This document shows positions 34,445 through 42,122 of a stretch of DNA of 64,000 nt, in pieces (positions within the stretch are counted from its first letter, which is position 1; each line of letters starts with the position of its first letter). Source of the DNA: QYQD01 sp040754095 (GTDB lineage: Bacteria > Desulfobacterota > QYQD01); the NCBI GenBank assembly GCA_040754095.1, contig JBFMFO010000004.1, positions 62,001 to 126,000 on the forward strand, given 5' to 3'. The notes below the pieces were generated by a model, which worked only from the letters and a program-made list of their open reading frames with translations, was not told where the DNA came from and ran no database searches. Position numbers and translations under genes: made by a program.

Positions 34445-34966
34445 CCTGCCTAATACCTTACAATAAGTGTCAAATACCGCTTGGCTGAAGAGTACAAAGC
34501 GAACCGTGTTGATCTCCGGGTGCTCTCTGAGGTAGCTGATAACTGTGGTCAAGGCAATCTCTGCGGCCTCCTCCAGCGGATAACCGTACGCCCCGGTGCT
34601 TATGGAGGGGAAGGACAGGCTTTTAAGTCCATAGCGGGAGGCCAGACGCAGGCTTTCCCGGTAAGCGCCGGCCAGGAGCTGGGGCTCATGTTTGGCGCCT
34701 CCCGCATAGACGGGGCCCACGGCGTGAATTACAAACCTGGCCTTAAGATTACCGGCAGTGGTAATTACGGCCTGCCCGGTCGGACAGCAGCCGATAATCC
34801 GGCATTCTGTCATAATTTGCGGGCCGCCGGCCCGATGTATGGCCCCATCCACTCCACCTCCGCCGGCCAGGCGGTCATTGGCCGCATTTACCAGCGCCTC
34901 GGTTTCTTCGCTGGTGATGTCCCCTTGCACCAACACCAGCGTGGATTTATTAATAGATACCTTCAC
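34433..34966 (-). CDS. Macrodomain protein (O-acetyl-ADP-ribose deacetylase type)
   Basis: 177 residues, one macro domain. VQGDITSEETEALVNAAND at 14-32, LAGGGGVDGAIHRAGG at 33-48 (ADP-ribose binding and catalytic segment of the MacroD type), VIHAVGPVYAGGA, and FPSISTGAYGYPLEEAA at 126-142. MacroD enzymes remove ADP-ribose from proteins or deacetylate O-acetyl-ADP-ribose. Start overlaps the mltA stop by four bases (minus strand), so it is the distal gene of a two-gene operon. Confidence 0.95.
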   Translation of the reverse strand: MKVSINKSTLVLVQGDITSEETEALVNAANDRLAGGGGVDGAIHRAGGPQIMTECRIIGCCPTGQAVITTAGNLKARFVIHAVGPVYAGGAKHEPQLLAGAYRESLRLASRYGLKSLSFPSISTGAYGYPLEEAAEIALTTVISYLREHPEINTVRFVLFSQAVFDTYCKVLGRLVE

Positions 34967-36249
34967 GGCATTACTTCCTTTCTATTCTTATCCGGGTTAA
35001 TTCCGGCGCGCTTTTTGACCAGGAAAAACAGCCTTCCCGTGTGTTTGAGGTTACCGGCGGCCGCCTCTGCGTAAGGACCTGATCCCCAGAAGATATCCAC
35101 CCGCCCCGGTCCCTTTATGGCCCCTCCGGTATCCTGGTTCAGGACCAGGCGTGTAAATGACGTCCATCTCTCGATACCGCCATTATTATCCAACGCCGGT
35201 TTTTCGGCTGTTATCAGGGCAATAGCCCCACGTGGAAGTATCCGGGAATCCGTGGCAATCGAACGCCCCGGAGTCAGTATCTCGCCTAAACAGCCGCGTG
35301 GTCCATCCTCCGTCAACCGGAAGAATACATAACTTTCATTATAGCATAAAATTCTCTCCTGTTCCTCCGGATACTTCTTCAGATAATCCTTCAGGCTGAA
35401 CAGGGACACCTCTGAAGGCTCCATCTTGCCTTCTTCGATGAACAGGTTGCCGATACTGCGGTACGGACGCCCGTTTTTGGCCTGATACTGGGCAAAGAGC
35501 GATTGGCCGTCTTCCAGTTCAATATACCCGGAGCCCTGGATCTGCAAAAAGAAGGCCTCAATAGGGTCTGTGAGATAGAGTAGTTCAAGGCCCTTTCCCT
35601 GCAAGACCCCTTCGTAATCTATTTCACGCCGCGTATAATAAGGCACCAGCCTCCCCTTGTACGGCCTTCCCACCAGTGTCTTTTGCGGGTAATCAAGGCC
35701 AAAATCCTGAAGGTTTACGTAAAGCATATCGTCAGGCCGGCGGTAAAGCGGATAGACGTATTCGCCGGTGCGCAGCAGGCTTCCTTTGAGAACCGGCAGA
35801 TAGTAGCCGGTAAAAAGTACATCGCCCTGGCCGGTGCGGCCGCTGGATTGGTAAAAAGAAAATTTTTCTTTTACCAGGCGGGCAAAATCTTCCGGCGCAG
35901 GGCCGGCGTTTATTATCTCCACAAGTGTTCTGACTGAATCAATGACCTCGTCACGGCTGTAAATATCATCCCCGAACCGGAAACTTTCGGTGACCGGCAA
36001 CCGCTCTAAATAGCCAAGGCTTTTTAGAGCGGCCTGACGCAGGGAGTCCGGGTCCATATCATCCTGGAACGGCGGGATATCCTCTTCCGGCGTAAGGACG
36101 AGCGGCGGGGGTGGCGGAGGAGGCGGGGGTAGCGGCGTCGGCGCAAGGGGCGGCAAGGCCGCCTCTTTCACCGCAGGCATACACCCGCCCAGTATAAGGA
36201 TAATAACCGACAGCAAATAAATAAGATTACGGACTTTCCCGGTCTTCAA
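34963..36249 (-). CDS. mltA: Membrane-bound lytic murein transglycosylase A
   Basis: 428 residues. Lipoprotein signal with lipobox ILGGC (lipidated Cys at position 23). A proline-rich linker (PLAPTPLPPPPPPPPPL) around 35-52 spans to the catalytic part. MltA domain: TGYYLPVLKGSLLRTGEYVY, LYLTDPIEAFFLQIQGSGYI, NESYVFFR; then the 3D domain DTGGAIKGPGRVDIFWGSG, whose Asp residues (D in DTGG and in RVDIF) form the active site. Cleaves glycan strands to 1,6-anhydromuropeptides at the outer membrane. The polyproline stretch of nine prolines is unusual in length. Confidence 0.94.
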   Translation of the reverse strand: MKTGKVRNLIYLLSVIILILGGCMPAVKEAALPPLAPTPLPPPPPPPPPLVLTPEEDIPPFQDDMDPDSLRQAALKSLGYLERLPVTESFRFGDDIYSRDEVIDSVRTLVEIINAGPAPEDFARLVKEKFSFYQSSGRTGQGDVLFTGYYLPVLKGSLLRTGEYVYPLYRRPDDMLYVNLQDFGLDYPQKTLVGRPYKGRLVPYYTRREIDYEGVLQGKGLELLYLTDPIEAFFLQIQGSGYIELEDGQSLFAQYQAKNGRPYRSIGNLFIEEGKMEPSEVSLFSLKDYLKKYPEEQERILCYNESYVFFRLTEDGPRGCLGEILTPGRSIATDSRILPRGAIALITAEKPALDNNGGIERWTSFTRLVLNQDTGGAIKGPGRVDIFWGSGPYAEAAAGNLKHTGRLFFLVKKRAGINPDKNRKEVMP

Positions 36250-36300
36250 CTATTTCCCCTCTGTTTTTCTGGGCTTTCCCCAAAAATGTTATTTCCGAAA

Positions 36301-36475
36301 CGGAATCCTTCGTTCCTTCGCTTCATGGCTTCTGCAGTGACCCTATCGGGATTCGCAGGCGGTGAACACTTGCCCCTTCCCGCCACTGAAGGGCGGGCTT
36401 TCCCCTTCCTGCTCATCCTCGATGGGGCCCCCCTGCTCCAGCAAATTTCGCTCAGGAACATCGAATTCCATAAAA
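36301..36475. repeat. R2 dispersed repeat, copy 3
   Basis: Contains TTCCTTCGCTTCATGGCTTC, CTTGCCCCTTCCCGCCACTG and CTGCTCCAGCAAATTTCGCT; ends degenerate. Between malic enzyme and mltA, 3' of the former. Confidence 0.65.
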
Positions 36476-36493
36476 AACGGGGAAAGTCCAGTC

Positions 36494-37900
36494 CTACTTT
36501 ACCCTGGCCACGCCGGTCTTGCGTGCGGCAATAATGGCGGCCTCAGCCACTTTCCCGGCCACCTCCGGGTCAAAAACACTGGGGATGATATACTCCGGGC
36601 CCAGTTCATCCTTCTTTACCGCCCCGGCTATGGCCTGGGCCGCAGCCAGCTTCATTTCTTCGTTTATGTCTTTCGCCCGGCAATCCAGTGCCCCGCGGAA
36701 TATCCCCGGGAAGCAAAGCACATTGTTGATCTGATTGGGATAGTCAGAGCGTCCGGTGGCCGTCACTGCCGCATACGAGGCAATATCCTCCGGCATGACC
36801 TCCGGGACGGGATTGGCCAGGGCAAAGACGATAGCCTGGGCCGCCATCTTCTTTATATCGTCCGGCGTTACAATCCCCGGCGCCGAGACGCCGATAAACA
36901 CATCCGCCCCCTTCAGGACGGCCGCAATACTCCCCTTTTCCCGCGCGGGGTTGGTCCGCCTTGCGTATTCCTCCTTGACGGGAGACATGTGTTCCTTTCG
37001 GCCCCGGTAGATAGCCCCGGCCCGGTCACAGCCGATGATATTTTTTACGCCCGCAGAAAGCAGGATATTGGTCACGGCCACGCCGGCCGCGCCTACCCCG
37101 CTTATGACCACTTTAATATCCGGCATCTTTTTGCCCACTACTTTAAGGGCGTTAATCATGGCCGCCAGCACCACCACCGCCGTGCCATGCTGATCGTCGT
37201 GGAAGACAGGGATGTCCAGTTCCCTCTTAAGACGCTCTTCTATAGCGAAACACCGGGGGGCCGAAATATCTTCCAGGTTAATGCCGCCGAAGCCTGGGGC
37301 TATGGCCTTGACCGCCGCTACTATCCCGTCTTCATCCTTTGTGTCCAGACAGATGGGGAAGGCATCCACCCCGCCGAACTCCTTGAAAAGTATGGCCTTG
37401 CCCTCCATGACCGGAAGCGCGGCCCGGGGCCCGATATCCCCCAGACCAAGCACGGCGGTGCCGTCCGTAACCACAGCCACGGTATTCGCCTTGGTCGTGA
37501 AGTCGAAGACCTTGTCTTCATCCTCATTTATTAACTGGCAGACCCGCGCCACACCGGGGGTATAGGCCATAGAAAGCTCGGTCTTGGTTTTCAGATGTAT
37601 GCGGCTTTTTATCTCCAGCTTGCCCTTTTCGTGCAGTTTTAATACCTCATCCACTACTTCCAGGATCTGCACCCCTTCTATTTTACTTATTTTTTCCACC
37701 ATGTCCTGGGCATGTTGTTCGTCGCGGGCATGGAAATTGGCCCGCGTCTGGACGGCATTCCGGGCCTCGCTTAAGATGTGAATATCTATGAGACGGCCAT
37801 CACCACCTTCAATGGCCGCCGCGACCTTATCCGGCCCGGAGCGGTCCGGTGACTTCAACCGGACCGTAAAATTATAGGCAGGGCTTAGCGGCTTCTTCAT
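36494..37900 (-). CDS. NAD(P)-dependent malic enzyme with N-terminal ACT domain
   Basis: 468 residues. Residues 1-85 look like an ACT domain (FTVRLKSPDRSGPDKVAAAI, GVQILEVVDEVLKLHEKGK), a ligand-binding regulator. The malic enzyme core follows: KTELSMAYTPGVARVCQLI, VTDGTAVLGLGDIGPRAALP, FGGINLEDISAPRCFAIEE with metal-binding E and D, PVFHDDQHGTAVVVLAA, and the NAD fold VVISGVGAAGVAV. Oxidative decarboxylation of malate to pyruvate, linking the C4 pool to the pyruvate node fed by pyruvate kinase. NAD versus NADP not decided. Confidence 0.94.
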   Translation of the reverse strand: MKKPLSPAYNFTVRLKSPDRSGPDKVAAAIEGGDGRLIDIHILSEARNAVQTRANFHARDEQHAQDMVEKISKIEGVQILEVVDEVLKLHEKGKLEIKSRIHLKTKTELSMAYTPGVARVCQLINEDEDKVFDFTTKANTVAVVTDGTAVLGLGDIGPRAALPVMEGKAILFKEFGGVDAFPICLDTKDEDGIVAAVKAIAPGFGGINLEDISAPRCFAIEERLKRELDIPVFHDDQHGTAVVVLAAMINALKVVGKKMPDIKVVISGVGAAGVAVTNILLSAGVKNIIGCDRAGAIYRGRKEHMSPVKEEYARRTNPAREKGSIAAVLKGADVFIGVSAPGIVTPDDIKKMAAQAIVFALANPVPEVMPEDIASYAAVTATGRSDYPNQINNVLCFPGIFRGALDCRAKDINEEMKLAAAQAIAGAVKKDELGPEYIIPSVFDPEVAGKVAEAAIIAARKTGVARVK

Positions 37901-38024
37901 ACTTATAAAGTTAACAAAAGGGGCTATCTATGTCAATTTTGTTTTCCCCTCTTCGCTTGGAGTTTCCTAAGTTTCTTAGGGAGTATTCTTATCATACTGT
38001 GATCTTATGGATAATGTTGCTTTT

Positions 38025-38205
38025 CTTTAGTGAACTCCTAGTCTCTTCGCTTCACGGCTTGCGCAGCGACCCTTTCGGGGCTCGCAGGCGGGGAATGCTT
38101 GCCCCTTCCAGCCACTAAAGGGCCGGCTTTCCCCTTCCTGCTCTCCCTCGATGGGTGCCCCGCTGCTCCAGCAAGTTTCGCTCAGAAACATAGGGGTTCA
38201 CTAAA
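38025..38205. repeat. R2 dispersed repeat, copy 4 (perfect TTTAGTGAAC ends)
   Basis: TTTAGTGAAC at the left and GTTCACTAAA at the right, interior as in copy 1 (CTTCACGGCTTGCGCAGCGA, GCTCCAGCAAGTTTCGCTCA). Terminal sequences differ from copy 1 (AGGGAACC) but stay inverted relative to each other, which shows compensatory variation. Immediately followed by an R3 copy. Confidence 0.75.
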
Positions 38206-38225
38206 AAGTCAGGAACTCCAACCTT

Positions 38226-38409
38226 CCCAAATCCACCGTCTAATTTGGCTATCAAGGTTAAGATCAGCAGGTTATGGAGTATTCCTGATCACCAGCAAGA
38301 TATTAGATGCAAGGCGCCGAGGAGCGACGACTGAGGCGTATGGAGCAATACGCCGCAAGGAGAAGCGATCGAGGGCAACGCCGCAGATGATGCCTTGATG
38401 GTGATCAGG
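38226..38409. repeat. R3 dispersed repeat, copy 2 (reverse)
   Basis: CCCAAATCCACCGTCTAATT at the left, then the core from TTCCTGATCACCAGCAAG to CTTGATGGTGATCAGG; GATGCAAGGCGCCGAGGAGC and GGCAACGCCGCAGATGATG in between. It adjoins R2 copy 4; the ORF 38099-38398 spans both and is spurious. Confidence 0.75.
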
Positions 38410-38494
38410 GCCTTCTTCGTTTGTTGACAGCCCCCCGCTCATCTGGTAAAAGGGAACACTATTAATAACTAACTATCTGAGACGCGCCGCCAAA

Positions 38495-38929
38495 ATGGGG
38501 AAAAAATCACAGGGCTGGGAGCCTAAGGTCATCGCCTTTCTTTGCAATTGGTGCAGCTACGCCGCGGCTGATCTGGCCGGCGTCAAGCGGCTCAAGTATC
38601 CGCAAAATGTGCGCATCGTGCGCGTCCCCTGTATAGGCAGCGTAAGCCCCTATTTTATACTGTATGCCCTGCGGCAGGGGGCGGATGCCGTAATTGTATC
38701 CGGATGCGCCCCGGGAGATTGTCATTACCGCAGCGGTAACCTTTACGCCCGCCGCCGGTTTCAATTATTCAAAAATCTGTTTAATTTTATGGGCATGGAG
38801 GAGGATCGCCTTCACTTTGCCTGGATTTCTGCGGCAGAGGCGGAACTCTTTGTAAAAACCATGCAGGAAGTTACAGACCGGGCAAGAACCCTCGGCCCAT
38901 TAACATATCTCAAAAAGAGCCGACCTTGA
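38495..38929 (+). CDS. mvhD: MvhD/FlpD-type hydrogenase-heterodisulfide reductase linker subunit
   Basis: 144 residues. FLCNWCSYAAADLAGVKRL at 15-33 with Cys17 and Cys20, RVPCIGSVSP with Cys46, and VSGCAPGDCHYRSGN with Cys71 and Cys76 co-ordinate a [2Fe-2S] cluster. In methanogens and sulfate reducers this small protein delivers electrons from hydrogenase or formate dehydrogenase to HdrA. No hdrABC or hydrogenase genes lie nearby. Followed 13 bases later by an Fe-S protein gene, so the two form a unit. Confidence 0.92.
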   Translation: MGKKSQGWEPKVIAFLCNWCSYAAADLAGVKRLKYPQNVRIVRVPCIGSVSPYFILYALRQGADAVIVSGCAPGDCHYRSGNLYARRRFQLFKNLFNFMGMEEDRLHFAWISAAEAELFVKTMQEVTDRARTLGPLTYLKKSRP

Positions 38930-38942
38930 TGGTTTAAAGTTA

Positions 38943-39923
38943 ATGCCTACCGAAGCCATACGAAGCATAGCGACAAAGGCCCTGGAAGAGAAAAGGGTTG
39001 ACCTGGTCATAGGTTTCACGCCGGGAACAAGCCCGCTTACTACCCAACCGGCGCTTATAGAAGAGTCTTCCGCAACGGGAAAGCTCATCTGGAATGACTT
39101 CTGCGTGAGCAATCCGGCAAAGCATTTGCTCAGGCGGGACAAGAAGATCGGCATTATCGCCAATGGCTGCACCTTGCGCAGTATCGTGGTCTTTATCGTG
39201 GAAAATCAGATCAAGAGGGAAGACGTCTATATTATAGGCGTCCCCTGTCAGGGTATGCTGGACAGGCACAAAATCAAGGCGCTCGCAGGCAAAAAAAAGA
39301 TAAAAGACATCAGGACGGAATCCGATAAAGTGATATTGTCCGGTGATGCCTTCACCAAGGAATATCCGCGCCGCGAACTCCTCCGCCAGAGCTGTCTTTA
39401 TTGCCGTCATAAAAATCCTGTCATCTACGATATCCTGGTTGGAGAACTGACGGATGAAGATAAAAAAACGGCCGATCAAGACATAGAAGTCTTGGAGGCC
39501 CAATCTGCAGAAGAACGTTCAGAATACTTCCGAACCCTGTTTGCCCAGTGCAAGCTGTGTTATGCCTGCCGTAACGCCTGTCCGGTCTGCTATTGTCCAA
39601 CCTGTTTTACGGATCGAACCGATCCCAAGTGGTTTGATAAACCGCCCGCCTCCGGAGACGCCTTTACCTTTCACCTCCTCCGCGCCATGCACTGCGCCGG
39701 ACGCTGCACAGACTGCGGGGCCTGTGAGAGCGCCTGTCCGGTGGGCATACCAATAACCAAACTCACCCGCAAGTTGAATAAGGACATACGCACGCTTTAC
39801 AACTTTGAGGCGGGATTGAGCATCGAAACGCCCTCACCCCTCTCTGTGTATGATCTGGAAGACCCGCAGGATTTCATACTCACCGAAGAGCTCAAAAAGA
39901 AAGCCAAGACCAGCGCCTCATAA
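38943..39923 (+). CDS. Fe-S electron-transfer protein (FrhB/FdhB-like plus 2x[4Fe-4S] ferredoxin domain)
   Basis: 326 residues. N-terminal half (VDLVIGFTPGTSPLTTQPAL, IIANGCTLRSIVVFIVENQ, YIIGVPCQGMLDRHK) resembles coenzyme-F420 hydrogenase/formate dehydrogenase beta-subunit proteins. SCLYCRHKNPV gives additional Cys. The last third has two ferredoxin motifs: CKLCYACRNACPVCYCPTC around 200-218 and CAGRCTDCGACESACPVGIP around 252-271. It probably binds flavin plus several [4Fe-4S] clusters, cytoplasmic. Pairing with MvhD suggests a module of an electron-confurcating or -bifurcating Hdr-like complex whose other subunits are encoded elsewhere. Confidence 0.85.
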   Translation: MPTEAIRSIATKALEEKRVDLVIGFTPGTSPLTTQPALIEESSATGKLIWNDFCVSNPAKHLLRRDKKIGIIANGCTLRSIVVFIVENQIKREDVYIIGVPCQGMLDRHKIKALAGKKKIKDIRTESDKVILSGDAFTKEYPRRELLRQSCLYCRHKNPVIYDILVGELTDEDKKTADQDIEVLEAQSAEERSEYFRTLFAQCKLCYACRNACPVCYCPTCFTDRTDPKWFDKPPASGDAFTFHLLRAMHCAGRCTDCGACESACPVGIPITKLTRKLNKDIRTLYNFEAGLSIETPSPLSVYDLEDPQDFILTEELKKKAKTSAS

Positions 39924-40155
39924 AAGTGAAGACCCTACCGCCCGCACAGAAAAAACAATGAAACCGCAAGGGCACAGAGGAAAGCATCAAAAATCCAGAT
40001 GATATCTTAACTATTTTTTCTTGATATCATTACAAAATTGCATGATATTCAACTAGTTAGACATAATATTCAAGAATAAAAATTGATTTTATATGACAGG
40101 CTTGATAATAAGTATGATATACAGAAACTATAGAATAACTTGTTAGTCGCCTGAG

Positions 40156-40731
40156 ATGAAAGAATTGGATATCCACATAAATGAAACTTTCTCGATGATC
40201 TCTGAGACGTCAGACATCGATTTTAGTGTTCTAATTGAGAATCTTTTCAATGAAGAAATATCTCAACCCCTTGAAAAGGTTAGAAGGAATGGTGGGAAGA
40301 TTCTATTCGCAACTATCTCGATAGAGCAAAAGATGGAGTCCCTATTGTTACATGTCTTTATGGGCCCCTTTCAAGGCCCCGACAAGCGAAGAGCCTTATT
40401 CGAAAATGAAATCCTCCAATCAACGGCATTGTCCTATAGCGCAAAAAAAGAATTAGTTTTTAAAGCTATAAATACTCTGAAGATCTTACCAGGTTCAGAC
40501 AAAAGCAAACTCCAGACCCACTTGAAATCAATAATGGAGTGGCGTAACGCATTTGCTCACGGCAGAATAAGTCACGTCCACGAACGAGGTTACTTTATAA
40601 ACTACTATTCTGGTGGAAACAGGTCACTGGAGCTGAACAGTTCCTACTGGGCAGAGGTTGAGAATGTCTTTCGAGAATGTAATGAACTATTGTCAAAAGC
40701 ACTCGAGAACTTAAAAGAAAAAGAAGCCTAA
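40156..40731 (+). CDS. HEPN-like hypothetical protein
   Basis: 191 residues, mostly helical. The sequence IMEWRNAFAHGRIS near 127-140 has RNAFAH, the RX4-6H motif of HEPN ribonucleases (also in MAE_28990/MAE_18760-type HEPN). Segment ISIEQKMESLLLHVFMGP near 55-72 would be the first helix pair. HEPN proteins act as RNases in toxin-antitoxin and abortive infection systems. Lower G+C than the genome. No clear antitoxin partner; the neighbouring gene encodes an HNH nuclease. Start ATG lies 14 bases after a GTTAG word, with a weak GAG ribosome-binding site. Confidence 0.5.
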   Translation: MKELDIHINETFSMISETSDIDFSVLIENLFNEEISQPLEKVRRNGGKILFATISIEQKMESLLLHVFMGPFQGPDKRRALFENEILQSTALSYSAKKELVFKAINTLKILPGSDKSKLQTHLKSIMEWRNAFAHGRISHVHERGYFINYYSGGNRSLELNSSYWAEVENVFRECNELLSKALENLKEKEA

Positions 40732-40911
40732 CCAGCGCCTACACGAGGACCGCTCGTTCCTCGCGGCCTGTGAGGCGCGCCGATAGGCCGACGCTTCGCG
40801 TCGTCCTATCGGGCCGGATGAGGATGGATTGACAGCCCGCGCGAAGCGCGGCCTATCAATCCGAATCGAACAGACACCCCTACGGGGTGCTCCTCATCCG
40901 GCCCGTTAGGG
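40728..40911 (+). other. Multi-hairpin element, attC-like
   Basis: Between CTAAC (40728) and GTTAGGG (40905): hairpin 1 GCGCCT/AGGCGC (40736-40778) with inner CGAGGA/TCCTCG; hairpin 2 GATAGG.CGACGC/GCGTCG.CCTATC (40782-40810); then a perfect 14-bp stem GGGCCGGATGAGGA/TCCTCATCCGGCCC (40811-40824 and 40891-40904) enclosing two hairpins, GGATTGA/TCAATCC with CCGCGC/GCGCGG inside (40826-40862), and CACCCC/GGGGTG (40875-40889). Nearly every base is paired. May be a giant attC, an RNA element, or a replication/mobility structure. Confidence 0.6.
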
Positions 40912-40928
40912 GCAGCAATCAGACTAAG

Positions 40929-41471
40929 ATGATGAAGAAAAGAAAGTTGGTTCCGCCAAGTATCAGAGATGAAGTACTTCGAGAGTCTGGATACATGTGT
41001 GCAAACCCGCGATGTCGACATATCTTGACACTCGAACTGCATCATATTGTCTGGGTGAAAGACGACGGTGGTAATGAACCAACAAACTTGATTGCCTTAT
41101 GCCCCAACTGCCATTCGCTTCATACGCATGGGCATATCCCTGATGACGCAATTCGTCACTGGAAGGGAATATTGCATGCACTGAACCATGCCTTTAGCAA
41201 AGAAAGCATGGACTTATTGATATTTCTCAGCAAAAAGGATGTTAATAAGATGTGGTTTTCGGGTGATGGTGTTTTGAAGTTTGCAGGTTTAATAGCAGCT
41301 GGCTTGGTAAGGTTCGATGAGCAAGTATGGGCTAATACGCTAAGGATGTCCGGGCCTGCACCGACAAGCTCTCACAAGTTAAAGCTTACAGACAAAGGCA
41401 AGGCCCTAGTTGATGCTTGGCTAAATGGCGATGAAGAGGCATACAGAAACGCTTTGAGTGGTACAAGCTGA
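40929..41471 (+). CDS. HNH endonuclease domain protein
   Basis: 180 residues from MMKKRKLVPP at 40929, inside the boundary GTTAGGG; the ORF could open at 40887 but that lies in the hairpin element. VLRESGYMCANPRCRH (zinc Cys pair), LELHHIVWVKDDGGNEPTNL (catalytic HH and N) and LIALCPNCHSLHT (second Cys pair plus His): a complete HNH/beta-beta-alpha-metal motif. C-terminal part (VLKFAGLIAAGLV, then KLTDKGKALVDAWL) resembles a winged helix. A DNA nuclease of restriction, defence or mobile type; the winged helix could recognise DNA. Confidence 0.85.
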   Translation: MMKKRKLVPPSIRDEVLRESGYMCANPRCRHILTLELHHIVWVKDDGGNEPTNLIALCPNCHSLHTHGHIPDDAIRHWKGILHALNHAFSKESMDLLIFLSKKDVNKMWFSGDGVLKFAGLIAAGLVRFDEQVWANTLRMSGPAPTSSHKLKLTDKGKALVDAWLNGDEEAYRNALSGTS

Positions 41472-41512
41472 AAACATAAGACGGATTGGCATTATTCACT
41501 ACAGAAGGGCCA

Positions 41513-41590
41513 ATAGTGACGTTGTTTCTTACGTTGCATAACTTATTTATTCCTTTCCATTTTCTCAATGGTACGGAAGCGCCGGGCAGG
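41513..41590. repeat. Direct repeat DR, left copy
   Basis: GACGTTGTTTCTTACGTTGC, ATAACTTATTTATTCC and TTTCCATTTTCTCAAT resemble 43464-43530 (GACGTTGTTTCTCACATTGC). The two copies flank the toxin-antitoxin region. Confidence 0.6.
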
Positions 41591-41627
41591 GATGCGTGTG
41601 TGAATAGGGCGTTGGAGGAGTAGCGTT

Positions 41628-41819
41628 TTAGGGTGTGATGCCTACGGCAATCTTTAGCCTTTCATCAAGCTCTTTTTGGATCTGCTCGCTGACTTTTCCT
41701 AGCCGCCTGAGAATCATAGACCGATCCAAGGTGAGCAGTTTGTTCATTTTAAATATGGATGTCTTTTTCAGGCCAGTCGTATGAAAATCCGGGTGGTTTT
41801 CAGGGAGGATTGTTCCCAC
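41628..41819 (-). pseudogene. MazF/PemK toxin, C-terminal remnant
   Basis: 63 codons: TILPENHPDFHTTGLKKTSI, then FKMNKLLTLDRSMILRRLGK, typical of the second half of MazF/PemK-type endoribonuclease toxins. The N-terminal half that carries the catalytic Arg is absent: upstream frame has a TAG and there is no antitoxin gene. Inactive remnant on the minus strand, opposite the vapBC pair. Confidence 0.6.
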
Positions 41820-41886
41820 ATCCTAGAACGGCCAATAAGTATGCCCTTTGTGCCCAGCAATATAACCCTTCCCAATAGTCCCGTTA

Positions 41887-41915
41887 ATGTGTATAATATG
41901 GGCGATTATACACAT
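41887..41915 (+). promoter_or_regulatory. vapBC operator palindrome
   Basis: ATGTGTATAA, nine bases, TTATACACAT: a perfect 10-bp inverted repeat 12 bases before the vapB start, overlapping the region expected for -10. It is the likely site of autoregulation by the VapB-VapC complex. Confidence 0.65.
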
Positions 41916-41927
41916 AGGAGGCAAGAA

Positions 41928-42122
41928 ATGAGAACGAATGTAGTCCTTGATGACGATTTGATGGAATCCGCCCTCAAGGTGTCCGGCCTAAAGACAAAAA
42001 AGGATGCCATAGAAGAGGGGTTGAAATTGTTAGTGCAATTGAAAGGCCAGAAGAAAATCAAGGGCTTTCGAGGAAAACTCAAGTGGACTGGCAGTCTCGA
42101 CGCGATGCGGTTAGACAAATGA
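41928..42122 (+). CDS. vapB: VapB-type antitoxin
   Basis: 64 residues from MRTNVVLDDDLMESALKVSG with AGGAGG six bases upstream; the longer frame from 41781 runs through the operator and is not used. N-terminal ribbon-helix-helix (VVLDDDLMESALKVSGLKTKKDAIEEGLKLLV) and a C-terminal toxin-binding tail (FRGKLKWTGSLDAMR, the typical G-K-W-G-DL motif). The stop overlaps vapC (ATGA), a coupled pair. Confidence 0.9.
   Translation: MRTNVVLDDDLMESALKVSGLKTKKDAIEEGLKLLVQLKGQKKIKGFRGKLKWTGSLDAMRLDK

Larger units (their letters stand above)
40142..40911 (+). mobile_element. Cassette-like unit: HEPN-like gene plus multi-hairpin attC-like element
   Basis: Left edge GTTAG at 40142; the ORF stop codon lies in CTAAC at 40728-40732 and the unit ends with GTTAGGG at 40905. 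The layout repeats that of the NERD cassette at 16 kb. The spacer 39924-40141 before it is AT-rich and without a gene. Tentative: the hairpin element is longer than a normal attC and lacks clean L boxes. Confidence 0.4.

Noticed and set aside
36362..37534. 390-codon plus-strand ORF
   Set aside because: Antisense shadow of the malic enzyme gene, whose protein has complete catalytic motifs.
38099..38398. 99-codon ORF
   Set aside because: Composed of repeats R2 and R3.
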